Assembly (NCBI GenBank): GCA_050246915.1
Contig: JBFWVD010000073.1
Location: 1-21,662, forward strand
Direction: 5' to 3'
From: JBFWVD01 sp050246915
Lineage (GTDB): Bacteria > Actinomycetota > Acidimicrobiia > Acidimicrobiales > Ilumatobacteraceae
Length of the DNA: 21,662 nucleotides
The notes beneath the pieces were generated by a model, which worked only from the letters and a program-made list of their open reading frames with translations, had not been told where the DNA came from and did no database searches. Made by a program: the position numbers and the translations under genes. This document shows positions 1 to 7,597 of the stretch, in pieces; positions within the stretch are counted from its first letter, which is position 1; each line of letters begins with the position of its first letter.

Positions 1-1055
1 ATGGTGAGGATGTCGGACTGCCCCTCGCCGTGCATCAACTGCTGCTTGTACACATTCTCGGTGGTGACCTTGTGCACCGCCTCGACCTCGCCGCACTGGA
101 TGGAGGTCATCTGATGGGGCGCTTCGATGTCGTGGAAGATCTTGCGACGCAAACGCGATGGTGTGCGATCGAGCGCCTTCTTGGTGCCGAGGTAGGTGGC
201 CCGATCCTTGAGGCTCCACTCCCATTCGCGCTTGGCCAGGAAGTCGAAGGGCTTCGGGAACGTATCGGTGTTGAGCGTCGTCTCGATCTGGAAGATCTTG
301 GGACCGTTCTGACGCACGATCTTGCCCATGCGCCAGTTGGACGAGTGCAGCTCGCTGCGATGCTGGTCCATGAAGCTCTTCGACGCACGCATCGTTGCCA
401 CGTTGTGGTGGTGGCGCAGCGAGCGGTACGAGGCAAGCCCGGTTGCCGTCGACTTCCAGCCACCGTCCATCGCCACCAGGTTGATGTTCACGTAGATGAG
501 CAGATCACTCTCGGCGGCTCGACGGTTCATGGTGACCTCTTCACCATGAGGTGTCTCGCCGAGGGTCACGTTGCCCTCTGGGTCCTCGGCATCGTGGTTG
601 TACAGCCAGCCGCGCGGGGCGAACGCGTCGTACACCCGATCGCCGACGGCATGACGCAGTTCGTCCTCGGTCATGCGCCGGTGCAACGCCAGCGCGGCGA
701 TGAGGTGCACATCGTCGACCCCTGCTTCGGCGGCGATGTCGAGAACCGCCTCGATGACGCGCTGACGGATGTCAGGTCGCGCCATCTTGGGCAGCGGGAG
801 GCTCAGATCGTCGAAGGCGATGGTGAGCTTCATGCCCGGTCGCAGCAACTCGCGCAGCGGGTCCATCTCGATCGGGTTGTCGAGGGCGTGGCGGATGGCC
901 GCGTCGACATCTTTGATCGCCGGCAACGGCTCGGGCGGGTAGATGATGCGGCTGCGACCGGCGGGGAGCTTCTCCAGCGAGAAGTTCTCGCCGCGCCAGA
1001 ACAGCGTGGGCGGTGTCGATCGATCGACTTCGAACACGAAGCCAGGTCTGGGCAT
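1..1055 (-). CDS. LarA-like (DUF2088) nickel-pincer family protein, partial at 3' end
   Basis: This gene runs off the left edge; 351 residues are visible. It resembles lactate racemase LarA and its DUF2088 relatives, cytoplasmic enzymes that use a nickel-pincer nucleotide for hydride transfer on hydroxyacids. Visible family marks are an AFDDLSLP stretch (residues 80-87) where LarA has its D-x-T-R-P motif, the ALHRRMT motif with His125, an NHD at 153-155, GGWKS with Lys201, and His217 sixteen residues later. His125, Lys201 and His217 have exactly the mutual spacing of LarA His108, Lys184 and His200 (recalled numbering). The positions matching LarA Arg75 and His174 appear to be Leu86 and Ile191, so the substrate or mechanism probably differs. 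The ATG at 1055 is preceded by GAAGAGAG. It lies 25 bases after the dehydrogenase stop and is the last visible gene of the operon. No LarB/C/E cofactor genes are in view. Confidence 0.8.
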   Translation of the reverse strand, partial: MPRPGFVFEVDRSTPPTLFWRGENFSLEKLPAGRSRIIYPPEPLPAIKDVDAAIRHALDNPIEMDPLRELLRPGMKLTIAFDDLSLPLPKMARPDIRQRVIEAVLDIAAEAGVDDVHLIAALALHRRMTEDELRHAVGDRVYDAFAPRGWLYNHDAEDPEGNVTLGETPHGEEVTMNRRAAESDLLIYVNINLVAMDGGWKSTATGLASYRSLRHHHNVATMRASKSFMDQHRSELHSSNWRMGKIVRQNGPKIFQIETTLNTDTFPKPFDFLAKREWEWSLKDRATYLGTKKALDRTPSRLRRKIFHDIEAPHQMTSIQCGEVEAVHKVTTENVYKQQLMHGEGQSDILT

Positions 1056-1080
1056 CAGCGAACTCTCTTCAATGGATAGC

Positions 1081-2310
1081 TCATCGCTTGCGTTCCTTCT
1101 CCTTGCGCAGATCGAAAGCGATCTTGACGGCGCCACGTCGGCCGGCGCTGGCGGCATGCTCCAACGCTGCGGTGTAGTCCTTGAGTGGATAGGTGGCACT
1201 CACCATCGAGCCGAGGTGCAACGCACCCACCAGATCCATGGCGAGCTCGAACGTGCGCCGTGTCGTGCCCGCCTCGTAGCGAACATCGGCCCCGGCGATC
1301 TCGTGGCGCACGTCGTGGCGGATCACCTCGACGCCGTAGGCGTAGGCCCCCAACAACCGCGTCTCGCGATGCCACAGGTTGGTGAGGTTCAGCGAGACGC
1401 CCGAGGGCATGCCCACGAGCACCACGGTTCCCCGTGGCTTCACCATGCGCAACGCCTCGGCGATGGAGTCGGACGTGCCGACGCAGTCGAACACCACGTC
1501 GGCCCCGCCGGTGAGCTGATCGCCGACGGCGAGTGAACCGGTGAGGCGACGAACGACTCGGATCAACTGATCGGGCTCGACCACATGATGGGCTCCGAGG
1601 CGGCGGGCCAACGCCTGTTGATGCGGATAGCGCGCCCCGATGCAGATGGTCCCTGCCGCGGTCAGACGAGCGAGTGCAGCGGTGAGCAGCAACCCGAACG
1701 TGCCGGCACCGATCACTGCAACGGTGTCACCGGGTTCGATCGGGCCGGCCAACGCGCCGTGGATGGCGCATGCGGTCGGCTCGATCATCACCGCGTCCTC
1801 ATCGGACAGCGAGTCGGGCACGGAGTGCAACTGACTGGTATGGGCCAGCATCGCTGTCGACCAACCGCCACCCGTCGAACAGCAGAACCCCGACTGCAGC
1901 CCTGGCTCGATATGACCGAAGGCGATGCGCTCACAGTTGCCGAGATGACCGGCCGCGCACTGCGGGCACACCGGATCGATGCCGCGAGCCACGCAACCGA
2001 GCACTGGTTCGAGCACCACCCGGCGACCGTCGTCGGTATCGGCCACGACCTCATGGCCGGGGGTGAACGGGAAGCTCACGATGCCCTCGAAGTAGCGACT
2101 CGAGAGGCCATCCACCGTCGCCAGGTCGCTGCCGCAGATGCCGGCCAAACGTGGGCGGATGCGCACCCAACCCGGTCCCGGCAGCGGTGGCAGATCGACG
2201 TCGCCGAGGCTGAGTGGTCCGACCTTGGCGCCGCGCCCCGGGAGCACCGCGCCGGCCACGCGCGCGGCGGCGAACTTGGCGATCTTGCGTTCGAACTGCA
2301 GAGCCTTCAT
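1081..2310 (-). CDS. Zinc-dependent medium-chain alcohol dehydrogenase family protein
   Basis: 409 residues, medium-chain dehydrogenase/reductase superfamily; predicted NAD(P)-dependent alcohol/aldehyde oxidoreductase in the cytoplasm. Catalytic zinc ligands are visible as Cys59 in GICGSD and His86-Glu87 in PGHE. A four-cysteine structural zinc set is present (Cys106, 115, 118, 126). A Rossmann motif (VIGAGTFGLL) follows in the second half. The linker between Cys106 and Cys115 is longer than in classical ADHs. The ATG at 2310 overlaps the upstream stop as ATGA (2307-2310), so translation is probably coupled. A 31-residue upstream extension of this frame lies wholly inside the FAR-HAD gene and was not used. 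The substrate cannot be read from the sequence; an alcohol or aldehyde made by the upstream reductase is an inference from context. Confidence 0.88.
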   Translation of the reverse strand: MKALQFERKIAKFAAARVAGAVLPGRGAKVGPLSLGDVDLPPLPGPGWVRIRPRLAGICGSDLATVDGLSSRYFEGIVSFPFTPGHEVVADTDDGRRVVLEPVLGCVARGIDPVCPQCAAGHLGNCERIAFGHIEPGLQSGFCCSTGGGWSTAMLAHTSQLHSVPDSLSDEDAVMIEPTACAIHGALAGPIEPGDTVAVIGAGTFGLLLTAALARLTAAGTICIGARYPHQQALARRLGAHHVVEPDQLIRVVRRLTGSLAVGDQLTGGADVVFDCVGTSDSIAEALRMVKPRGTVVLVGMPSGVSLNLTNLWHRETRLLGAYAYGVEVIRHDVRHEIAGADVRYEAGTTRRTFELAMDLVGALHLGSMVSATYPLKDYTAALEHAASAGRRGAVKIAFDLRKEKERKR

Positions 2311-4643
2311 CGCCGCGAACCCCCGAGGGACTTGGGCCGTGCCGTGATGGGCAAGAACGGTTTCGGCGTGCCCGGTGCCTTGTCCCAGTGCTCCACCAAC
2401 CAACCGCGCTTGCGGGCCAAGGTCGCCAGACGCGTCTCGGGGTTCACCGCAACGGGAAAGCCCACCACTTCCAACATCGGAAGATCGCTGGTGGAGTCGG
2501 CATAGGCCACTGACTGCTCGACGTCGAGGCCGTGCAACTTGCAGTAGTCGACGATGATCTGCGCGCGTGTCTCACCCGTCGGGGGCACGTCGGTGAGCTC
2601 ACCGGAGAAGGTGCCGTCCGGGCGGCGAGCCAACTTGGCGGCGACGATGTCGTCGAACAACGGCCGGAGCGGTTCGACGGCGACATCGAGAGCGCCGGTG
2701 ATGAGCAGCGTGCGATGGCCCGCGGCGCGATGGGCGCGAACACGTCGGATGGCGGCCGGGAAGCTCTTGGTCAAGATGAGCTCCGACAACATCTGCGCGG
2801 CGTCGTGTTCGAGTTGCTCGATGGGTGCGTCTTCGTAGCGACGGTAGAAGAAGCGCAGGAAGTCACCGCGGTCCTTGCGGTCGAGGGCGAGCAGGCTCGG
2901 GCCTTCCTTCACCATGCGCAACACGAACTCGGCGCGATCGCGTCGGTTGAGATGCCGCGTGGCGAGCCATGAGTAGCTCTCCACCACGTTCGACGCGATG
3001 AGGGTGTTCTCGAGGTCGAATGCCGCCACGTGGCGCTCGGGGGCGAGCACGTTGGTGCGCATGCGCTGGCTGCGGCTCGGCCCGGTCTTGGAGCCGGGCG
3101 TCGTCCGCACTCGCGCGTGCTCCACGATGGATGGCAGGTGGATGTCAGCGATGTAGTGGCCCCACCTCACCACTCGCGGGTCGAAGCAGAACTCGGCGCG
3201 GTCGGCATCGCTCGACGACTCGAGGAGCGACATGAGGTTGTGGACGCCGTAGATCGCTTCGCACTCGGCGTAGCTGCCGTACAGCTCGACGTAGCTCTTG
3301 GCCCGCTCGACGTCGGCCTTGCGATCCTCGATGGCTGTGGCCCATTGCGCCTGAGCGCCGCGCAGTGGCAAGCGATGCAGCGCGTCCTCGGCGCGACGCA
3401 ACCAGGCGTCGGCCCGGTTCAGCTGCTTGTCGACCTTGCCGCGGGTGGGATAGTCCCACTCCTTGATGATGATGGGCTGGCCCTTGTCGTCATAGAGCGG
3501 GTGCTCGGCGAACCACGAACGCAGCGACTCCACCAGGAACCGGTACTTGAGTGGGTTCGAGGAACCCGAGGCGACCTGGGTGATCGCTGGCGCGCGCTCG
3601 GGACCAGCCGCGGCGACGGCACAGATGGCGCCGACGACGAGATCGACGGGGATGACGTCGACGGTTCCCTCGGGTACACCGGGGAACTGGGTGAGCAGTC
3701 CCTTGGCCAAAGAGATGATGACCGGCTCGGCCATGCGGAACCCGCGGATCCAACCCGGTCGCGGTTCGGCCAGGGCCGACTCGATGATGGAGGGTCGCAC
3801 GATGCTCACCGGGATGTCCCCGGCGTTCTCCATCAACGCTTCTTCGCCGAGCGCCTTGGTGTAGGCGTAGGCGTCGGGCCATCCGAGGCTGGCGGCTCGG
3901 GCACGGCCGGCTTCGACCAGCCGTGCGTCGCACCAGCGGGTGCGGCGCTGCTCGGTCTTGGCAGCCAAGGCAGGGGTGCCGGCGGCACCCAGCTCACGTC
4001 GGGCCTCGGCCCGGAACTGGTCGAGCAACTTCGGTTGACGACTCTCGGCGTCGACGTCGCTGCGCAGTCTGCGAGCGGCGGCGACCTCTTTGCGCCAGCT
4101 CAGGTCGAGGTGGAACGGCCCGGCGCTCACCAGCTCTTCGGGGGCAGCACCGCGCCGATTGCCGGCCACGTAGCAGGTGGACACCGAGACCATGTGGGGG
4201 CGCACGTCGAGGGACTTGAGCGTCTCGGCGATGCGGGTCGGACCCAACAGGTTCACTTCGACGGCCGAATCGAGGGGGGAATCGAAGCTCACTGCGGCGG
4301 CCGAGTGGATGACGATGTCGCAAGACGCCAGGACGGATCGATCGTGTTGATCGAGACCGAGTCCGTCGGTGCCGACGTCGCCGGTGATGACCTGAACGCG
4401 GCGGGCGGCCATCTCGAAGAACTCGTCCTTGCCCAGCTCGCTGCGCAGGCGGTCGAACGCGTCGTTGCGCAGGATCTCCTTCGTCAACCGCTGTTGCACC
4501 GTGGACCGGCGTCCGGCCCGGATCAGGAGCACCAGCTCACAATCGGGGACGCAGCGCAGCAGACGCTCGACGACGGCAGTGCCCAGGAACCCGGTAGCCC
4601 CCGTCACCGCGATCCGCTTTCCGGCCAAACCTTCGGCGATCAC
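2307..4643 (-). CDS. Fused fatty acyl-CoA reductase-like SDR and HAD-IB phosphatase-like protein
   Basis: 778 residues with two enzymatic halves. Residues 1 to about 400 are an extended SDR of the fatty-acyl-CoA-reductase type (NAD-binding 4/male-sterility domain). They show the TGATGFLG nucleotide loop at 14-21, a YAYTK active-site segment (Tyr259, Lys263), VRPSIIES, and an SGSSNPLKYR stretch typical of FARs. Such enzymes reduce acyl-thioesters to aldehydes or alcohols with NAD(P)H. From about residue 535 comes a HAD-IB hydrolase domain: FDLENTL with nucleophile Asp543, ITGALD as motif II, and YADSTSDLPML as the metal-binding motif IV. The usual second Asp of DxDxT is Glu545. The GTG at 4643 is 6 bases after a TAGACA box with no strong Shine-Dalgarno, so a leaderless message is possible. 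It heads the operon and is divergent from the TetR gene. The HAD substrate is unknown. Confidence 0.85.
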   Translation of the reverse strand: MIAEGLAGKRIAVTGATGFLGTAVVERLLRCVPDCELVLLIRAGRRSTVQQRLTKEILRNDAFDRLRSELGKDEFFEMAARRVQVITGDVGTDGLGLDQHDRSVLASCDIVIHSAAAVSFDSPLDSAVEVNLLGPTRIAETLKSLDVRPHMVSVSTCYVAGNRRGAAPEELVSAGPFHLDLSWRKEVAAARRLRSDVDAESRQPKLLDQFRAEARRELGAAGTPALAAKTEQRRTRWCDARLVEAGRARAASLGWPDAYAYTKALGEEALMENAGDIPVSIVRPSIIESALAEPRPGWIRGFRMAEPVIISLAKGLLTQFPGVPEGTVDVIPVDLVVGAICAVAAAGPERAPAITQVASGSSNPLKYRFLVESLRSWFAEHPLYDDKGQPIIIKEWDYPTRGKVDKQLNRADAWLRRAEDALHRLPLRGAQAQWATAIEDRKADVERAKSYVELYGSYAECEAIYGVHNLMSLLESSSDADRAEFCFDPRVVRWGHYIADIHLPSIVEHARVRTTPGSKTGPSRSQRMRTNVLAPERHVAAFDLENTLIASNVVESYSWLATRHLNRRDRAEFVLRMVKEGPSLLALDRKDRGDFLRFFYRRYEDAPIEQLEHDAAQMLSELILTKSFPAAIRRVRAHRAAGHRTLLITGALDVAVEPLRPLFDDIVAAKLARRPDGTFSGELTDVPPTGETRAQIIVDYCKLHGLDVEQSVAYADSTSDLPMLEVVGFPVAVNPETRLATLARKRGWLVEHWDKAPGTPKPFLPITARPKSLGGSRR

Positions 4644-4651
4644 GACATCTG

Positions 4652-4667
4652 TCTACCAAATGGTAGA
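4652..4667. promoter_or_regulatory. Perfect inverted repeat, likely TetR operator
   Basis: The sequence TCTACCAAATGGTAGA has 7-base arms around a 2-base centre. It sits in the 48-bp gap between the divergent TetR gene (4692) and the FAR-HAD gene (4643). Size and position fit a TetR-family operator. Its right half, read on the minus strand, runs into TAGACA (4650-4655), a candidate -10 box for the FAR-HAD operon, so binding would block that promoter. Direct repression and autoregulation are inferred. Confidence 0.7.
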
Positions 4668-4691
4668 GAAAAAGGGAAGCACTGATCTACG

Positions 4692-5288
4692 ATGGCGTTC
4701 GTGGCCAGGGCCGATACCCGCAACCGCATCCTCGATGCAGCACTCTCCGCGTTCGCAGGGCGAGGGTTCGAAGCGACATCGCTCGACTCGTTGGCCGCTG
4801 AGCTGGGGGTTCGCAAGCAGACGATCTTGTACTGGTTCGAGTCGAAGGACGCGCTCCTGGCCGAGGTCATCGACCGCTCGGCCGAAGAGCTGTCGCAGGT
4901 CCTCGAAGAATCGCTGGTGCGCAGCGAACCCGGCTTCGGCCGCATCGAGGCGATCGTTCGTTCCGTGTTCCGCCTCGCCGGGCGTCGGCCCGAACTGCTC
5001 GGATTGCTCCGCGAGGTCAGCCGGCTCGGGCCGAAGGCCGCCGGTCAGCTCATGGGTCGCCTCGATCCACTCATCCAACGGGCCACCATGTTCCTCGCCA
5101 ACGAGATGGACGCCGGCGCCATCCGCCGCCAGGACCCGCGCTTGTTGCTGCTCTCGACCTACTCGACGGTCGTCGGCGTGGCCACCGAGGTGGAGGTGCT
5201 GCGCGGTCTGGGCATCGAACCAACGGCTCGTTCGCTGGCACGGCGGCGCGGTGAGCTGATCGAGTTCCTCCGCAGCGCCCTGCACTGA
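4692..5288 (+). CDS. TetR/AcrR family transcriptional regulator
   Basis: 198 residues, the usual TetR-family length. The N-terminal helix-turn-helix is clear: TRNRILDAALSAFAGRGF, then SLDSLAAELGVRKQTILYWF, then ESKDALLAEVI (residues about 8-60). The rest is the helical ligand-binding and dimerisation region, which I cannot assign to a subfamily. The ATG at 4692 has only a distant GGGAAG upstream; a GTG three codons in is an alternative start. It diverges from the FAR-HAD/ADH/LarA-like operon and shares with it the 16-bp dyad at 4652-4667, so it is probably the local regulator. An acyl-CoA or related lipid effector is a guess from context. The stop codon lies inside the first unit of the hairpin repeat array. 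Confidence 0.93.
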   Translation: MAFVARADTRNRILDAALSAFAGRGFEATSLDSLAAELGVRKQTILYWFESKDALLAEVIDRSAEELSQVLEESLVRSEPGFGRIEAIVRSVFRLAGRRPELLGLLREVSRLGPKAAGQLMGRLDPLIQRATMFLANEMDAGAIRRQDPRLLLLSTYSTVVGVATEVEVLRGLGIEPTARSLARRRGELIEFLRSALH

Positions 5289-5358
5289 GTCTTCGCAGTG
5301 CCCTGCACTGAGTCTTCGCAGTGCCCGGCACTGAGCTCGTTGTAGTGCGCCGCACTCA
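5271..5358. repeat. Tandem array of four hairpin-forming repeats, 23-bp period
   Basis: Three abutting 23-base units (5271-5293, 5294-5316, 5317-5339) and a diverged fourth each carry a dyad with core AGTGC-NNN-GCACT. The stems are 5273-5287 (one mismatch), 5296-5310 (CAGTGC/GCACTG, loop CCT), 5319-5333 (loop CCG) and 5344-5356 (loop GCC). Spacing is 23, 23 and 24 bases. The first unit includes the TetR stop codon; the last reaches the stop of the convergent yibE-like gene. Units abut with no unique spacers, so this is not a CRISPR array. Confidence 0.85.
5294..5356. terminator. Possible bidirectional terminator formed by the hairpin array
   Basis: The hairpins fill the 67-bp gap between two convergent genes, where a shared terminator would be expected. 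Each stem is GC-rich and symmetric, so it can form in either transcript. There is no T-tract, so this would not be a classical intrinsic terminator; U-less hairpin terminators have been proposed in actinobacteria. A protein-binding site array is the alternative. Confidence 0.4.
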
Positions 5359-6633
5359 CCACAGCCAATCATCGGGCCGGGCGAAATCGTCCCAGCTGGC
5401 GGCCGGTCGAGCCGGGGCCGCTGCCGGCGGTGCGTCGTGCGGGCTCGGGGACTCCCCGTGGGCATGGCCATGAGCATCTTCCAGAGGGGTGTCCGGGCCA
5501 ACGACGGCCGCGGCGAGCGCGGTCGTGATCGGGACCGAGAGCACCAGACCGATGGAGCCGACGAGCATCCGGACGATCTCGACGGCGATCACCTCGCTCG
5601 TGAGGATTCGTCCAAGGGGCTTCGAGCCCTGCTCGAACAGCACCAGCAGTGGAAGAGCGGCTCCGGCATAGGCCAGCACGAGCGTGTTCACCGTGGACGC
5701 CACGTGATCTCGTCCGACACTGGTTGCTTCACGATAGAGATCCCAACGGCCCAGATCGGGTTGTGCCCGGTGGAGCGCGGACACGGTCGACACCTGGGTC
5801 ACGGTCACGTCGTCGAGCACACCGAGAGCGCCGACCACGATCCCCGCGATGAGCAGGCCACGCACGTCGAGCGCATCGGCGGTGACCCGCAAGATCTGGG
5901 CCTCCTCGTCGGCGAGTCCCGTGAGGTGGGTGAGCGACACGGCAACGAGCGCGAGGCCCGTGGTGACGGCCAAGCTGGCGAGCGTTCCGGTGAGGGCCAC
6001 CGTCGTCGTCATCGAGACCCCGTGGGCGAGGTACAACGCGGCGAATGCCACGACGATGGTGCCGGTGATTGCCACGAGGATCGCCGGTTCGTCGCGAAGG
6101 ATGGATGGAACGACGAACCCGACGAGCACCGCAGCGCTCACCACCAGTCCGAGGAGCGCTCGCACGCCCTGCCATCTCCCGAGGCCGATGACCACCACGA
6201 CGAACAGCGCAACGAGACCCCACATCGGTGTGCTCCGTTGGAAGTCGCTGAAGCTGTAGCGGTACGGCGGTGGCGACGTGGGCACATCGAGCAATACGAC
6301 CCGATCGCCGGATTCGATCCGAGGAACCGAGAAGTCGATGGCACGAACCAGGAACTCACCGGATTGTCCGCGGTCGGGTCCCGACGTGATCTGCACCGTT
6401 GCCAGTTGGCAGGAGGTGAGGGCATCCGCCTCGCCGGAGACGCACTGATCCTCCGTCACTGCGGTGACGGTGGCGTCGACGAACGTGTTCGGGAGTCGGC
6501 CGAGATCGGGAGCGTCTCCGCGCGGCCACAGCGCCACCAAGCCCACGAGGGCGAGCGCGGCCACGGCGACCACGATCCAGATCAGCCAACGACGGACGTC
6601 GGTGATCGGTCGCCGTTCGCTGTGTTCGTTCAT
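5356..6633 (-). CDS. YibE/F family multi-pass membrane protein
   Basis: 425 residues. One N-terminal membrane helix (about 17-38) is followed by a roughly 110-residue extracytoplasmic segment containing two cysteines (VTEDQCV and LTSCQL). About seven further hydrophobic helices follow, then a His/Pro/Ala-rich cytoplasmic tail (AHGHAHGES...). The helix containing GALGVLDDVTVTQVSTV carries the conserved Asp pair and TQ of the YibE/F family. The family's function is not established; transport or export has been suggested. I chose the ATG at 6633, which is 5 bases after the upstream VOC gene's stop and preceded by GGTAG; an in-frame extension to 6705 would overlap that gene by 67 bases. It is co-transcribed with the VOC gene by spacing and convergent with the TetR gene. 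Confidence 0.88.
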   Translation of the reverse strand: MNEHSERRPITDVRRWLIWIVVAVAALALVGLVALWPRGDAPDLGRLPNTFVDATVTAVTEDQCVSGEADALTSCQLATVQITSGPDRGQSGEFLVRAIDFSVPRIESGDRVVLLDVPTSPPPYRYSFSDFQRSTPMWGLVALFVVVVIGLGRWQGVRALLGLVVSAAVLVGFVVPSILRDEPAILVAITGTIVVAFAALYLAHGVSMTTTVALTGTLASLAVTTGLALVAVSLTHLTGLADEEAQILRVTADALDVRGLLIAGIVVGALGVLDDVTVTQVSTVSALHRAQPDLGRWDLYREATSVGRDHVASTVNTLVLAYAGAALPLLVLFEQGSKPLGRILTSEVIAVEIVRMLVGSIGLVLSVPITTALAAAVVGPDTPLEDAHGHAHGESPSPHDAPPAAAPARPAASWDDFARPDDWLW

Positions 6634-6638
6634 GTGCA

Positions 6639-7526
6639 CTACCGATCGGATGGGTAGCTGATCGGACCATGCTGACGTGGATCGCCGGGGGGCAGCGATT
6701 CGCACAACGCCACGGCGACGCCCCCGGTATCGGACGGGTCGAGCACGATGACATCCTCGTCCCGACGAACGACGCGGATCCCGTTGTCAATCACAATTGA
6801 CGCAGCCGCGGCCAGGTCGTCGACCCGCAGTCCGATGAGGTGGGTGCGGTTCTTGGTGTAGTCGCGGCCCCACAACTGCATCGATCGATCGCCCGGCAGC
6901 GCATAGAGCAACAGGCTGCAATCACCCATCGACACACCGGCCATGGGTGCGGCAGGGGAGGCATCGGGCGCTTGGAAGGTGATGGGCGTCCCCATGAGAC
7001 GGGCCATGCGCTCCGCTACCGCCAGCGGGTCGGCCACCACCGCACCGACGAACGCGTGATGCGGCACGTCGAGCAACGGCGGTTGCGTCATCGGCGGTGC
7101 CGGATCACCGAAACGTGGATCTTCCACCATCTCCATTGCCGCCCATTCGATGAAGATGCCATCGGTGTGGCGCGGATCGGTGAAGAAGAAGCCATCCGAC
7201 GGTCGAGCCGCGATCGCCACACCGAGCGATTGGACGTGCTCAGTGGTGGCCTGCAGATCGCTGACCTGCAACGCGATCGAATGCACACCGCCACCGTTGC
7301 GGCGTACGAACTTGTCGGCTCCCGCTCCTTCGACGATGGGCTGGCCGATCTCGATCGAGTTGTCGCCGATCCAGGTCATGCCCCCACGGCGGCCGACCTC
7401 CGGGACCTGTTGTTCGGAGTACTCGAGCACGCGGAGGCCTCCGAGGCGAGCCAATGACGAGATGGCACGGTCGTAGTCGGCGACCATCGCCGTCGAGTGG
7501 AACAACCAACGCGTCTCGTGTGCCAT
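6639..7526 (-). CDS. Two-domain VOC (glyoxalase/dioxygenase superfamily) protein
   Basis: 295 residues with two vicinal-oxygen-chelate domains. The N-terminal domain has a complete metal-ligand-like set: His10 in FHSTAMV, Glu59 in SIEIGQP, His82 in GGVHSIAL and Glu127 in GIFIEW, the H-E-H-E pattern seen in glyoxalase I and methylmalonyl-CoA epimerase-type members. The C-terminal domain (about 150-285) keeps the fold signatures (HHAFVGAVV, THLIGLRVDD, GVAVALCE) but looks poorer in ligands. The exact reaction (epimerase, lyase or dioxygenase) cannot be read. The ATG at 7526 has a good Shine-Dalgarno (GAAGGGG, about 6 bases away). It is divergent from the acyl-CoA dehydrogenase gene across 71 bp and upstream of the yibE-like gene in the same operon. 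A CoA-ester substrate is possible given the neighbours but is inference. Confidence 0.85.
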   Translation of the reverse strand: MAHETRWLFHSTAMVADYDRAISSLARLGGLRVLEYSEQQVPEVGRRGGMTWIGDNSIEIGQPIVEGAGADKFVRRNGGGVHSIALQVSDLQATTEHVQSLGVAIAARPSDGFFFTDPRHTDGIFIEWAAMEMVEDPRFGDPAPPMTQPPLLDVPHHAFVGAVVADPLAVAERMARLMGTPITFQAPDASPAAPMAGVSMGDCSLLLYALPGDRSMQLWGRDYTKNRTHLIGLRVDDLAAAASIVIDNGIRVVRRDEDVIVLDPSDTGGVAVALCESLPPGDPRQHGPISYPSDR

Positions 7527-7581
7527 GTGTGACCCCTTCCATCAGCGCGCCGCCGGTCGCTTGGTGAGCCGGCGCGAAGTG

Positions 7582-7591
7582 ACCGTACTGT
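7582..7591. promoter_or_regulatory. Overlapping divergent -10 boxes
   Basis: TACTGT (7586-7591, plus) ends 6 bases before the GTG of the acyl-CoA dehydrogenase gene, which has no Shine-Dalgarno, so transcription would begin at or next to the start codon. On the minus strand TACGGT (7582-7587) overlaps it and points to the VOC gene. A TTGGTG at 7561-7566 could be a weak -35 for the plus promoter (19-bp spacing). Confidence 0.4.
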
Positions 7592-7597
7592 TGCTGC

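Noticed and set aside
30..1079. 349-codon plus-strand open frame opposite the LarA-like gene
   Set aside because: The minus strand encodes a protein with LarA-family motifs; the plus frame shows no motif and is a GC-driven antisense shadow.
3030..4685. 551-codon plus-strand open frame opposite the FAR-HAD gene
   Set aside because: Gly/Asp/His-rich with no recognisable domain; the opposite strand carries a two-domain enzyme with clear motifs, and the frame covers the putative operator.
5271..5358. CRISPR-like array
   Set aside because: Units abut directly without unique spacers, are only 23 bases, and no cas genes are present; better described as tandem hairpins.
6786..6801. Dyad GTCAAT-CACA-ATTGAC
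   Set aside because: Looks operator-like and locally AT-rich, but lies deep within the VOC coding sequence far from any start.
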